Origin: F23-B02 sp963650165
GTDB lineage: Bacteria > Bacillota > Clostridia > Oscillospirales > Oscillospiraceae
Assembly (NCBI GenBank): GCA_963650165.1
Contig: CAVJKX010000005.1
Coordinates: forward strand, 1 to 64,000
Direction: 5' to 3'
DNA length: 64,000 nt
Below are positions 9,079 to 17,589 of this stretch, one piece after another; the stretch's first letter is position 1; each line of letters begins with the position of its first letter. The notes under the pieces were generated by a model. That model was given only the letters and a program-made list of their open reading frames with translations, did no database searches and was not told the origin of the DNA. A program made the translations under genes and the position numbers.

Positions 9079-9112
9079 CGACCCGGCAGGAGCCTTCCTG
9101 CCGGGTTTTGTG
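9079..9112 (+). terminator. Rho-independent terminator of the glycolytic operon
   Basis: The arms ACCCGGCAGGA and TCCTGCCGGGT form an 11-bp stem with the tiny loop GCCT and a short T-run, just after eno. Confidence 0.9.
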
Positions 9113-9141
9113 TTGCACGATGCTTTTTGGCATGCTACAAT
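9113..9141 (+). promoter_or_regulatory. Promoter of the nitrilase gene
   Basis: TTGCAC (9113-9118) and TACAAT (9136-9141) are separated by 17 nt. They lie between the eno terminator and the nitrilase ribosome site. Confidence 0.65.
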
Positions 9142-9171
9142 ATCTGCATAAAACAAAAGGAGAGCTCAAGC

Positions 9172-10092
9172 ATGAAAGACATAGCAAAAAGCTGCAAAGC
9201 TGCGCTCGTGCAGGCGGAGCCCTGCATGTTCGATAAAAAAGCCTCGGTCGAAAAGACGCTTGAATATATTGACGAGGCTGCGAAGAACAAGCCCGACCTC
9301 ATCGTTTTCCCGGAGCTGTTTATCCCCGGCTACCCCATAGGCATGAACTTCGGCTTCAGCATGGGCAAGCGCACCGAGCCCGGCCGCGAGGACTGGAAGC
9401 GCTATTACGATGCGTCGATCGTCGTCGGCGACGCGGACTTCATGACCCTTTCCGAGGCGGCCGTGCGTGCCGGAGCCTACGTCAGCATCGGCTTCTCCGA
9501 GCGCGACGCCGTCAGCGGAACGCTTTACAACAGCAACGTCATCTTCGAGCCCGACGGCTCGTACAAGGTCCACCGCAAGCTCAAGCCTACGGGAGCCGAG
9601 CGCGTGGTATGGGGAGACGCGAACCGCGATTACTTCCCCGTGACCGAAACGCCCTGGGGTCCCATGGGCAGCCTCATCTGCTGGGAAAGCTATATGCCCC
9701 TTGCGCGCGTTGCGCTGTATCAGAAGGGCATAACGATATACATTTCGCCCAACACAAACGACAATCCCGAGTGGCAGGCGACGATACAGCATATCGCCAT
9801 CGAGGGCAAGTGCTATTTCATAAACTCCGATATGATCGTCAGAAAGTCCTCGTACCCGACAGACCTCAACGAAAAGGACGCCGTCGCGCGTCAGCCGGAT
9901 ATGGTCTGCCGCGGCGGAAGCTGCATCATCGATCCCTACGGCCACTATCTCACGCAGCCGGTGTGGGACGAGGAGACGGTGATCTATGCCGAGCTCGACA
10001 TGACGCTTCCGGCGGCCTGCAAAATGGAGCACGACGCCGTCGGCCACTACGCGCGCCCCGACGTGCTGGAGCTTATAGTCAACGAGAAATAA
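9172..10092 (+). CDS. Nitrilase / carbon-nitrogen hydrolase
   Basis: A 306-residue member of the nitrilase superfamily with the full Glu-Lys-Cys triad: E48 in VFPELF, K136 in HRKLKPT and C170 in GSLICWES. The residues around the cysteine (ICWE) and the HRKLKPT segment resemble true nitrilases (branch 1) more than amidases or N-carbamoylases. It would hydrolyse an organic nitrile to acid and ammonia in the cytosol. The ATG at 9172 follows AAAAGGAGA and removes a non-conserved 15-residue extension. It has its own promoter and no operon partner. The natural substrate is unknown. Confidence 0.88.
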   Translation: MKDIAKSCKAALVQAEPCMFDKKASVEKTLEYIDEAAKNKPDLIVFPELFIPGYPIGMNFGFSMGKRTEPGREDWKRYYDASIVVGDADFMTLSEAAVRAGAYVSIGFSERDAVSGTLYNSNVIFEPDGSYKVHRKLKPTGAERVVWGDANRDYFPVTETPWGPMGSLICWESYMPLARVALYQKGITIYISPNTNDNPEWQATIQHIAIEGKCYFINSDMIVRKSSYPTDLNEKDAVARQPDMVCRGGSCIIDPYGHYLTQPVWDEETVIYAELDMTLPAACKMEHDAVGHYARPDVLELIVNEK

Positions 10093-10116
10093 GTCGTCAC
10101 CAAAAGACTGTAAAAA

Positions 10117-10299
10117 ACGAAAAGATTTGCGCCGCTTATTCTTGCCGCAGGCTCATGCAGAGCGGCAAAATGGGCGCGGGAGCTCAAAGCGGAGGACGCC
10201 GACAGTGCCATGGCATGGAGCCGGGACGGCACACAATGGCGGACAGATAATGACGCGCTGACGAGCTTTGTCAAAAGCGTGTGCAAGTTAACGGAATAA
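10117..10299 (+). pseudogene. Possible remnant of a small gene
   Basis: After the nitrilase an open phase without an ATG runs about 60 codons to a TAA at 10297-10299. It encodes a plausible peptide, for example RAAKWARELKAEDADSAMAW, with G/C-ending codons over most of its length. There is no clear ribosome site, and an in-frame TAA (10111-10113) closes the 5' end. It may be the 3' end of a decayed gene. I recognise no family. Confidence 0.25.
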
Positions 10300-10302
10300 C
10301 GG

Positions 10303-10328
10303 AAAAAACGCCCTGCGGGGCGTTTTTT
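10303..10328. terminator. Bidirectional terminator
   Basis: The arms AAAAAACGCCC and GGGCGTTTTTT form a hairpin between the rightward nitrilase region and the leftward spoVAE gene. It overlaps the spoVAE stop codon. Confidence 0.85.
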
Positions 10329-10689
10329 ATTTCTTTTCCCGCGGTTTAAACAGCAGGGCGACGATGAGGGAGAAGAACACGGCGGCGCAGATGCCGGCCG
10401 ACGCAGCGGTGAAGCCGCCGGTGAAGGCGCCGAGGACGCCCTGCTCGGAAACGGCCTTCTCCACGCCCTTTGCAAGCGTCGAGCCGAAGCCGGTCAGCGG
10501 AACGCTCGCTCCGGCACCGGCCCATTTTACGAGCGGCGAGTACAGGCCCGCGGCCTCGAGGATGAGCCCCGCTGCGACGTACACGGTCAGTATCCGCGCG
10601 GGCGTGAGCTTTGTCCTGTCAATAAGCAGCTGGCCTATGGCGCACAGCGCACCGCCAACGGCAAAGACCTTTATATATTCGATAAGCAT
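10327..10689 (-). CDS. spoVAE: Stage V sporulation protein AE
   Basis: A 120-residue hydrophobic protein with about three to four membrane helices, matching the SpoVAE (SpoVAEB) family. SpoVA proteins form the inner-membrane channel that moves Ca2+-dipicolinic acid into the developing forespore and out during germination. The ATG at 10689 begins MLIEYIKVF, the conserved N-terminus; the longer open frame before it overlaps spoVAD and is not conserved-looking. It follows spoVAD by 4 bp. Expression in the forespore is expected from the family; no clear sigma-G promoter was identified. Confidence 0.9.
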   Translation of the reverse strand: MLIEYIKVFAVGGALCAIGQLLIDRTKLTPARILTVYVAAGLILEAAGLYSPLVKWAGAGASVPLTGFGSTLAKGVEKAVSEQGVLGAFTGGFTAASAGICAAVFFSLIVALLFKPREKK

Positions 10690-10693
10690 GCCG

Positions 10694-11719
10694 TCACCCC
10701 TTGTCAGGCAGAGCTTTTTCGATCGCAAGCGCGTGGCATATGCCGGGAATGCTCCGCCCCTGCTGCGTGCTCGTCGGCGACATGAGCGCACCCGTCGGAG
10801 CAAACAGCACGCGCTCCCATTTACCCTCGGCAAAGCCTCGCAGTATCAGCGAGCAGAACACCGAGGCCGAGCAGCCGCAGCCAGAGCCGCCCGCGTGAAC
10901 GTCCTGCCGCCCGCGGTCGAAGATCAGAACGCCGCAGTCGGTGTAAAACCTGCCGAGCTTCACGCCGTCGCGCCGGAAAAGCTCCTCGAGCGTATCGCGG
11001 CCCACGGCGCCGAGGTCGCCGGTGACGATCATATCGTAATAGTCCGGCGCTCTGCCGGTATCGTCAAAGTGCGCCCTGAGCGTCTCGTATGCCGCGGGAG
11101 CCATGGCGCTGCCCATGTTGTTTGCGTCCGTTATGCCCGCGTCGACTATCCTGCCCGGCGTGAGGCAGGTCACATACGGCCCGTCTCCGCCGCGCTGCAA
11201 TATCAGCGCTCCAGCGCCCGTCACCGTCCACTGTGCCGTCGGCGTGCGCAGGCCGCCGTATTCGAGCGGAAAGCGGTACTGCCGCTCCGACGAGCAGAAG
11301 TGCGAGCCCGTTACGGCGCACACGCGTTCGGCAAAGCCGCCGTCGACGGCCATTGTGCCGAGGATCATAGCCTCGCCCATGGTCGAGCATGCGCCGTACA
11401 GGCCGAAGTGCCGCACTCCGGCGTTTTTGAGCGCGAACGCAGAGCCCACGCATTGGTTGAGAAGATCGCCGGAGAATATCATATCGAGCTCGCGCGGCGG
11501 AATGCCGAGCTTGCCGCAGCACAGCTCGAAGCAGTCCTTTATCATCGCGCTCTCCGCCCTCTCCCACGAGCTTTCGCCGAAATACGCGTCGAGGCATATC
11601 TTGTCAAAGCAGTGACCGATCGGGCCCTCGCCCTCCTTTTGGCCGACCACCGAGGCAAAGGATACGATGCACGGCGGCCTCTCGGGGCGCAGGCTCTGCT
11701 TTCCCGTAATTTTATTCAT
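10694..11719 (-). CDS. spoVAD: Stage V sporulation protein AD
   Basis: A 341-residue thiolase-fold protein of the SpoVAD family, which binds dipicolinic acid on the spore inner membrane. Recognisable segments include FSGDLLNQC, YGACSTMGEA and the C-terminal GCGCSA. It is the first gene of a two-gene unit with spoVAE. In Bacillus and most Clostridia spoVAC lies directly upstream, but here the upstream neighbour is an unrelated gene ended by a terminator. spoVAC must therefore be elsewhere or lost. Confidence 0.93.
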   Translation of the reverse strand: MNKITGKQSLRPERPPCIVSFASVVGQKEGEGPIGHCFDKICLDAYFGESSWERAESAMIKDCFELCCGKLGIPPRELDMIFSGDLLNQCVGSAFALKNAGVRHFGLYGACSTMGEAMILGTMAVDGGFAERVCAVTGSHFCSSERQYRFPLEYGGLRTPTAQWTVTGAGALILQRGGDGPYVTCLTPGRIVDAGITDANNMGSAMAPAAYETLRAHFDDTGRAPDYYDMIVTGDLGAVGRDTLEELFRRDGVKLGRFYTDCGVLIFDRGRQDVHAGGSGCGCSASVFCSLILRGFAEGKWERVLFAPTGALMSPTSTQQGRSIPGICHALAIEKALPDKG

Positions 11720-11754
11720 AACATCACCGCGGATATTTTGCCCGAAACGGGCAT

Positions 11755-11800
11755 AAAAATACGGCTGAACCGATTTGCTTCGGTTCAGCCGCCGTATTTT
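11755..11800 (-). terminator. Terminator of the E2-like gene
   Basis: A long hairpin on the minus strand (arms CGGCTGAACCGA and TCGGTTCAGCCG, extended by AAAATACGG/CCGTATTTT) lies between the E2-like gene and spoVAD. Confidence 0.88.
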
Positions 11801-11805
11801 ATCGT

Positions 11806-12687
11806 TTAGAAGATGTCCTCGTTGACCTTTGCGGGAGGCACCTCGAGAACGGAGGGATCCTGAATGATGCGGTTTATGATCTTGAAGGCGCTGGCGTAGT
11901 AGTGGCCGTCAACCGTGCGCTCGTCAAGGACGAACTTGCCGTCAACGTACTTGCGGTCAACGACGTTGCCGTGGCGGTCGAGCTCATGCACATGGCGCTT
12001 TGCGCCGAAGGAGACGAACACCGGCAGCGTGCCGAAGTTGTAGATATGATGATAAATGGGGCCGATGCCGAGCGAGCCGAGGTCGGTGATTATCATCGAG
12101 CCGTGGAAGGGGCTGACGTCGAGCAGCTTCTTCGGGATGAGGCCGAAGTAGTCGGCAACGCGCAGCAGCCAGATCAGGAAGCTGATCAGGAAGCGGGGCA
12201 GGGCGGCAAACTTGTTCGCAAACTCCTCCGTGCCGTTTTCGTCGTCGGAGTTTTTGATCTCGTCGATGGCCGCGTTCATGCGGTTGTACACGTCAAAGAT
12301 TGTGTCGGTCGGTTTGAATACGACCTTGATGGTGGTTTCGGTCGCGTCGATGCTCAGGTTGCGCTTTACGGCCATGACGATCTCTATGTCTTCGCGGGCG
12401 TACAGGCGCTTGCCGACGCAGAAGCGGTTGAGGCCGGGCAGATATGCGCAGGCGCGGACATAGGCCGCGATGAGCAGATGCAGCATGCCGATGCCCTTAT
12501 AGCCGGCAACGCGCTGCCTCCTGAACCAGCGGTCGGCGTTCGTGATCTCAAACGACTCCTCGTAGAAATTGAGCGCGTCGTTTCTCTGCGGCATTATGAA
12601 GGGGATGAAATTATAAAAGCCGTTCAATGAGCGCAGCCGTCTGCCGTCAACGCGGTCGCCGGCGCGCCTTTTATAATTGTTAGCCAT
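11806..12687 (-). CDS. 2-oxoacid dehydrogenase E2-like acyltransferase fold, catalytic His absent
   Basis: A 293-residue protein made mainly of the CAT-like acyltransferase domain found at the C-terminus of dihydrolipoamide acyltransferases. It has no lipoyl or peripheral-subunit-binding domain. The catalytic signature HxxxDG appears as ExxxDG (E256, D260 and G261 in DERTVDGH), so the active-site histidine is replaced. Other E2-fold features, such as SMIITDLGSLGIGPIYHH and the N-terminal basic segment, remain. No E1 or E3 gene is nearby. It may be a structural or ligand-binding derivative rather than a transferase. It is a single-gene unit with its own terminator. Confidence 0.7.
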   Translation of the reverse strand: MANNYKRRAGDRVDGRRLRSLNGFYNFIPFIMPQRNDALNFYEESFEITNADRWFRRQRVAGYKGIGMLHLLIAAYVRACAYLPGLNRFCVGKRLYAREDIEIVMAVKRNLSIDATETTIKVVFKPTDTIFDVYNRMNAAIDEIKNSDDENGTEEFANKFAALPRFLISFLIWLLRVADYFGLIPKKLLDVSPFHGSMIITDLGSLGIGPIYHHIYNFGTLPVFVSFGAKRHVHELDRHGNVVDRKYVDGKFVLDERTVDGHYYASAFKIINRIIQDPSVLEVPPAKVNEDIF

Positions 12688-13142
12688 AGTAGGCCTCCTT
12701 GGTACTTCACAATTTTGAAATAATCATACTTAGTCATTATACATGGTCGACGCAAATTTGGCAAGGGAAAAGCGAAGTTTTTACATTCAGCGAGCAATGT
12801 AAGTGTTCAGACGGTGTGAAAATCGATAAAAATTCTGGAAAAAGCGCAAAAAAGAGTTGCAAAATCAGCAATTAACATATAGTATGTTAATTAACAAACG
12901 AAACACTGCGGCTCGGAGCCGGTTTTCGATATCCTTGTTTATCAAGGACTTGCTGAATTGCGGATACGGCGGCAGCTTTGAATAATAATTTAACAATTTA
13001 AATTGCTTTAAGTTTGTCAATATAAAATGCACAAAATATGTTGAAATTCAGAAGTGATTTTGTTATTGTTAACATATTAGAAATATTCAACGTCATAAAA
13101 TTAAATATTGTATAAAGAAAATTAACGAAGGGAGGAGATCTG
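12688..13142. other. AT-rich intergenic region upstream of the V-type ATPase operon
   Basis: This 455-bp stretch is much more A+T-rich than its surroundings and carries no convincing gene. It contains a TTAACATA/TATGTTAA palindrome, a second TTAACATAT at 13069-13077, and a small TCCTTG/CAAGGA hairpin near 12931-12947. It must hold the promoters for both divergent genes. Confidence 0.6.
12872..12890. promoter_or_regulatory. Palindromic operator candidate
   Basis: TTAACATA and TATGTTAA form a perfect 8-bp inverted repeat around TAG. The half-site TTAACATAT recurs at 13069-13077, about 70 bp before the first ATPase gene. Two copies in one promoter region suggest a regulator-binding site. Confidence 0.4.
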
Positions 13143-13457
13143 ATGGCATTTGATGAGATTGCCGGAATAAGTGCGGCGGAGGAAAGCGTCCGTCTCGGCC
13201 TTGCCGAGGCGCAGGCGGAGGCGAAGAGGATCGTCGCTCAGGCCGAGCTTGCCGGCAAAGCAGATGTCGCCGAGGCACGCGAGAAGGCGGAACGGGAGCT
13301 TGCCGGTCTCAGGGCCGAGGCAAGCGCCGAGGCCGAGAAAGAGGCGCATGAGATATATCTCAAGGCCGAAAACAAAAAGGCCGTGCTCCGCGCCAAGGCG
13401 GAAAGCCGCCGCGGCGCCGCGGCAAAACTTATCGCGGAAAGGATCGTGAACGGGTAA
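13143..13457 (+). CDS. V-type ATPase peripheral stalk subunit (G/H type)
   Basis: A 104-residue, highly charged, Ala/Glu/Lys-rich protein predicted to be almost entirely coiled coil. This is typical of the G/H stalk subunit that pairs with subunit E and stops the catalytic head from rotating. It follows GGGAGGAG, is the first gene of the operon, and overlaps the ntpI start at TAATG. Identification rests on composition and position more than on sharp motifs. Confidence 0.8.
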   Translation: MAFDEIAGISAAEESVRLGLAEAQAEAKRIVAQAELAGKADVAEAREKAERELAGLRAEASAEAEKEAHEIYLKAENKKAVLRAKAESRRGAAAKLIAERIVNG

Positions 13458-15409
13458 TGGCCATTGAAAAAATGAAAAAGCTCAGGCTGCTGGCCGTCCG
13501 CGATCAGAAAAAGGCGCTGCTGCGCAGGCTTCAGCTTCTCGGCTGCATGGAGGTATCCGAGCCCGCGCTTTCCGAACTCTCGCCGGAGCTGCGTGCTCAT
13601 CTCTCAAAGGAGAGCAGCGACGCGGTCAAGTGCAGAACCGATCACGCCGTGCTCGTTCAGGCGGTGGAGCTTCTGGACAGGTATGCGCCCGTCAAAAAGG
13701 GGCTTCTTTCCGCAAAGCCCGAGGCGGAGGTAAAAACGCTGCTTGACGACTCGACGCTTTTGTCAACGCTCGAAACGGCGAACCGGATAGTCACGATCGA
13801 CGAAACGGTGCGCAGGATAAACGCCGAGTGCGCGCGTATCTCCGGCGCGTCAGACGCGCTCAGACCCTGGCTCGGGCTGGACTATCCGCTCGACGGGCAG
13901 GGAACGCAGCGCTGCGCGGTTACGCTGGGCTTTGTGCCCGCATCGGAGAGCCTCGCTGATGTGCGCCTGTGCCTTGAGGGGGTCACCGAGGAGGCGGAGC
14001 TCGTCTCCGTATCCGACGACAGTGCTCAGCACTATCTGGCGCTTATATGCTTTAAGGAGGACCTCCCCGCGGCGCTCGACGCGCTGAGGGTACATAACTT
14101 CTCCATAGCGTCCTTCGGAAATGCCGAGGGCACGGCGGCCGAGAACACGGAAAAGCTCAGTGAGGAGCTTGCGCGGCAGATCAGGCGCAGGGAAGAGCTT
14201 ACGGACGAGATAAGCGCCATGGGTGACTGCCGCCGGGAGCTGAAGCTCTGTGCCGACAGGATGGAGACGAAGCTTGCCTACGCCGAGGCCGAGAGCCGGC
14301 TTTACGGCATGGAAAGCGCCGTCGCGCTCCAGGGCTGGGTGCTTGCGCGCAGAGTGCCGGAGCTGGAGGCCTGCCTCGAAAGCTTTGACTGTGCCTGGGA
14401 GCTGAGCGACCCGGAGCCCGAGGAATACCCCGAGGTGCCCGTCGCACTTCGCAGCAACAAGCTGACAAACGCCCTGAATACGGTCACGAACATGTACAGC
14501 CTGCCGTCTTACGACGGCGTTGACCCCAACCCGCTCATGGCGCCGTTTTTCATCCTGTTCTACGGTCTGATGATGGCGGACATGGGCTACGGCCTGATAA
14601 TGATCCTCGCGGCGGTCGTCGCAATGAAGAAGCTGCATCCGCGCAGGGGTACGCTGAGCTTCTGCCAGCTCCTTCTGTACTGCGGCATATCGACCTTCAT
14701 AATGGGCATACTCACCGGCGGCTTTTTCGGAGACGCTCTCACGCAGCTCGGAAAGATCCTCGGCAAGCCCGACGGATGGGGCTCGCTGTGGTGCCTGTTC
14801 AATCCCATGACCGACGTCATGTCGGTGCTCATCGGCGCAATGGTGCTCGGCCTTATCCATCTGAACACGGGCATGGTCGTAAGCGTTGTCGAGAAGATCA
14901 AAAGCGGCGACGCGGCCGGAGCGTTCTGGGAGGAGGGCTCGCTGTGGGTCATTCTCATAGGCGCCGTCATGGCGGCGCTCAAGGTCGGCAATATCGGCGG
15001 AGTGCCCGTGGTGCTCGTCGTCGGCTGCGTGATGCTCTTCTACGGCGGAAGCCGGGGCGCGAAGGGCTTCGGCAAAATTACGAGCCTGTTTGCAACGCTG
15101 TACAACACGGTGACCGGCTGGTTCGGCGATATACTTTCCTATTCCCGAATCATGGCGCTGATGCTTGCGGGCAGCGTTATCGCAACGGTTTTCAACACCA
15201 TCGGCGGAATAGCGGGCAGTCTCTGGCTGTTTATTCCGGTGTTCCTCATAGGACACTGCTTAAACTTTGCCCTGAACCTTCTCGGCTGTTATGTACACGA
15301 CCTGAGGCTCCAGTGCCTGGAGTATTTCGGCAAGTTCTACAAGGACGGCGGCAGGGCGTTCAAACCACTTGAAGTAAGCACAAAATATTACGATATAGCG
15401 GAAGATTGA
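13457..15409 (+). CDS. ntpI: V-type ATP synthase subunit I (membrane stator)
   Basis: A 650-residue subunit of the a/I family. The N-terminal half (about residues 1-340) is soluble with coiled coil and contacts the stalks. The C-terminal half carries about seven to eight membrane helices forming the ion half-channels. The conserved NPLMAPFFILFYGLMMADMGYG motif region and the essential-arginine helix (SYSRIMAL) are present. The length matches the family. Confidence 0.95.
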   Translation: MAIEKMKKLRLLAVRDQKKALLRRLQLLGCMEVSEPALSELSPELRAHLSKESSDAVKCRTDHAVLVQAVELLDRYAPVKKGLLSAKPEAEVKTLLDDSTLLSTLETANRIVTIDETVRRINAECARISGASDALRPWLGLDYPLDGQGTQRCAVTLGFVPASESLADVRLCLEGVTEEAELVSVSDDSAQHYLALICFKEDLPAALDALRVHNFSIASFGNAEGTAAENTEKLSEELARQIRRREELTDEISAMGDCRRELKLCADRMETKLAYAEAESRLYGMESAVALQGWVLARRVPELEACLESFDCAWELSDPEPEEYPEVPVALRSNKLTNALNTVTNMYSLPSYDGVDPNPLMAPFFILFYGLMMADMGYGLIMILAAVVAMKKLHPRRGTLSFCQLLLYCGISTFIMGILTGGFFGDALTQLGKILGKPDGWGSLWCLFNPMTDVMSVLIGAMVLGLIHLNTGMVVSVVEKIKSGDAAGAFWEEGSLWVILIGAVMAALKVGNIGGVPVVLVVGCVMLFYGGSRGAKGFGKITSLFATLYNTVTGWFGDILSYSRIMALMLAGSVIATVFNTIGGIAGSLWLFIPVFLIGHCLNFALNLLGCYVHDLRLQCLEYFGKFYKDGGRAFKPLEVSTKYYDIAED

Positions 15410-15424
15410 TAGGAGGAAAAACAT

Positions 15425-15907
15425 ATGGAATTTCTGTTTGCACACACTGGCCTTGCAATAGGCCTTCTCGGCGCGGGTCTTGCGGCGTGCATGGCCGGCG
15501 CGGGCTCGGCAGTCGGCACAGGCATCGCCGGTGAGGCCGGCGCGGGACTCGTCACCGAGGACCCCTCCAAGTTCGGCAAAACGCTGATCCTGCAGGTCAT
15601 CCCCGGCACTCAGGGACTGTACGGCCTGGTCGTTTTCTTCGTTGCGATCATGAACATGGGCCTGTTCGACGGAACGGCGGCAGAGCTTTCGTTCATTGAC
15701 GGCTGCCGTTACTTCGCAGCCTGCATGCCCATCGCCATAGGCGGCCTCGTTTCCGCTATCGGACAGGGCAAGGTCGCGGCGGCCTCGATAAACCTGCTTG
15801 CAAAGAACCCCGACCACTGGGCAAAGGGCATGATCCTGTGCATCACCGTTGAGTTCTACGCAATTTTGTCCCTGCTCGCATCGATGATGATGCTGCTGTA
15901 CATCTGA
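15425..15907 (+). CDS. ntpK: V-type ATPase rotor subunit K, Na+-binding signature
   Basis: A 160-residue proteolipid with four membrane helices in two hairpins, the duplicated c-subunit form. The ion-binding residues known from Enterococcus hirae NtpK are conserved: T62 and Q63 (PGTQG), Y66, Q114 (GQGK) and E143 (VEFYAIL); the backbone ligand Leu is Ile59. These polar ligands are typical of Na+-coupled rotors, so the pump is predicted to move Na+ rather than H+. Confidence 0.95.
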   Translation: MEFLFAHTGLAIGLLGAGLAACMAGAGSAVGTGIAGEAGAGLVTEDPSKFGKTLILQVIPGTQGLYGLVVFFVAIMNMGLFDGTAAELSFIDGCRYFAACMPIAIGGLVSAIGQGKVAAASINLLAKNPDHWAKGMILCITVEFYAILSLLASMMMLLYI

Positions 15908-15945
15908 TCTTACGGTGAAATTTAACGTAAAGGCAGGGCTTTACC

Positions 15946-16545
15946 ATGAAAGGCACTGAAAAAATAATCGCACATATACGGGCCGACGGCGACGCGGAGG
16001 CGAAAAAGATAATAGACGACGCGTCAAAGCAGGCCGAAGAGATCCGCGCGGAGAGCTTCAAAAAGGCGCTCGAAGAGTATGAAAAGCTCATGCAGTCGGG
16101 CAATGCCGAGTGCGGGGATATCCTCAGCGGCAGCCGCCGCATCGCGGAGATGGAGGCAAAAAAGAGCGTCCTTTCCGTAAAGCAGGAGCTGGTATCCTCG
16201 GCCTTTGACGCAGCGCGCGACGAGATAATTAATATGCCGCGCGACAAATACACGCAGTTTCTCGCGCGTATGGCGGCCGGGGCGGCTTCCACCGGGCAGG
16301 AGGAGATAATTCTCAACGAACGCGACCGAAAGGAGCTCGGCAGGGCCGTCTGCAAGGCGGCAAACGAGCTGCTCGCGGCAAAGGGAGTGCACGGTGGGCT
16401 CACCCTCGGCGAGGATACCGCCGATATCTCCGGCGGGCTCATCGTCCGCTTCGGCGGCATAGAGACAAACTGCGGCATCGACACGCTCATTCGCCAGCTC
16501 CGCGGCGCCCTTTCGACAGAGGTCGCGGCAGTGCTGTTCGAATGA
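15946..16545 (+). CDS. ntpE: V-type ATP synthase subunit E
   Basis: A 199-residue peripheral stalk subunit. The N-terminal 100 residues are a charged coiled coil (for example AEAKKIIDDASKQAEEIRAE), and the C-terminal domain ends in the family-typical GGLIVRFGGIETNCGIDTL. It partners the G/H-type stalk protein. The operon position between K and C is the common bacterial order. Confidence 0.92.
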   Translation: MKGTEKIIAHIRADGDAEAKKIIDDASKQAEEIRAESFKKALEEYEKLMQSGNAECGDILSGSRRIAEMEAKKSVLSVKQELVSSAFDAARDEIINMPRDKYTQFLARMAAGAASTGQEEIILNERDRKELGRAVCKAANELLAAKGVHGGLTLGEDTADISGGLIVRFGGIETNCGIDTLIRQLRGALSTEVAAVLFE

Positions 16546-16584
16546 TGCTCCGGCGCTGCATATCCCGAAAAGGGAGGGAATGAA

Positions 16585-17589
16585 TTGGCAAATAAAAAGT
16601 GCGTCAGAGAAAAATATCTGTATCTTTCCGCGATGCTCAGAGCCAGAGAGGCAAAGATGCTCAGCCGCGACAGAGCCGAGCGCATGATAGACGCGCCGAG
16701 CTTTGACGAGGCGGCGAAAATGCTCACCGACTGCGGCTATAAGGACATGTCGGGCTATTCGGCAAAGCAGGTCGAGGAGACCCTTGCCGCGCACAGGGCG
16801 GAGATATTCGCAGAGCTTGCGCGCATCTCGCCCGATCCCGAGCCCGTGGAGATATTCCGCATGCGCTATGACTATCATAACGCGAAGATCGTCATAAAGA
16901 CCGAGGCCGAGGGCTGCGACCGCTCCGACCTCATGAGCGAGGCGGGCAGAGTGAGCCCCGAGCTTTTAAAGCGCAGCTTCGCGGAGGAAAAATACCTGAG
17001 CCTGCCGCCTGCGCTGGCAGACGCGATGGCCGAGGCCAAAAGCGCGCTGGCACGCTCGCGCAATCCGCAGCTTGCCGACTTCATACTCGACAGGGCGTAT
17101 TTTGCGGAGCTCGTCGCGGCGGCCGAAGAGCTCGGCAGCGGCTTCCTGCTCGGCTATGCGCAGACGCTCATTGACGCTGCAAACCTCAGAAGTGCGGTGC
17201 GCACGATGCGCATGAAAAAGGACGCGGAATTTCTCAAAACGGCGCTCGTTCCGGGCGGCGGTACGGACATCGGCCGCATCCTCGCAGCCTTCGGCTCGGG
17301 CGACACGCTCGCGGCGCTGTACGCAAACACGCTTCTGGCATCCGCAGCCGTGCTCGGCGCGGCAGCGACAAAGGGCGGCACGATGACCCGGTTCGAGCTT
17401 GCCTGCGACAATGCGGTGACGGCGTATCTGACGGGCGCAAGGCTCGTGGCCTACGGTGAGGCGCCGGTAATAGCGTATCTTGCCGCGGTCGAGGGCGAAG
17501 TGACGGCGCTGAGGATGATACTCACGGGGCTCCTTGCCGGACTTCCGAAAGAAACCATACGGGAAAGGCTGCGTGATCTGTATGCTTAA
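16585..17589 (+). CDS. ntpC: V-type ATP synthase subunit C
   Basis: A 334-residue helical subunit (V0 d/C family) that joins the central stalk to the membrane ring. It begins with TTG at 16585, six bases after GGGAGGG; an out-of-frame ATG lies at 16580. The end overlaps ntpF by 8 bp, so translation is probably coupled. Confidence 0.9.
   Translation: MANKKCVREKYLYLSAMLRAREAKMLSRDRAERMIDAPSFDEAAKMLTDCGYKDMSGYSAKQVEETLAAHRAEIFAELARISPDPEPVEIFRMRYDYHNAKIVIKTEAEGCDRSDLMSEAGRVSPELLKRSFAEEKYLSLPPALADAMAEAKSALARSRNPQLADFILDRAYFAELVAAAEELGSGFLLGYAQTLIDAANLRSAVRTMRMKKDAEFLKTALVPGGGTDIGRILAAFGSGDTLAALYANTLLASAAVLGAAATKGGTMTRFELACDNAVTAYLTGARLVAYGEAPVIAYLAAVEGEVTALRMILTGLLAGLPKETIRERLRDLYA

Noticed and set aside
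9127..9171. A 15-residue N-terminal extension of the nitrilase
   Set aside because: It overlaps the promoter -10, and the ribosome site fits the ATG at 9172.
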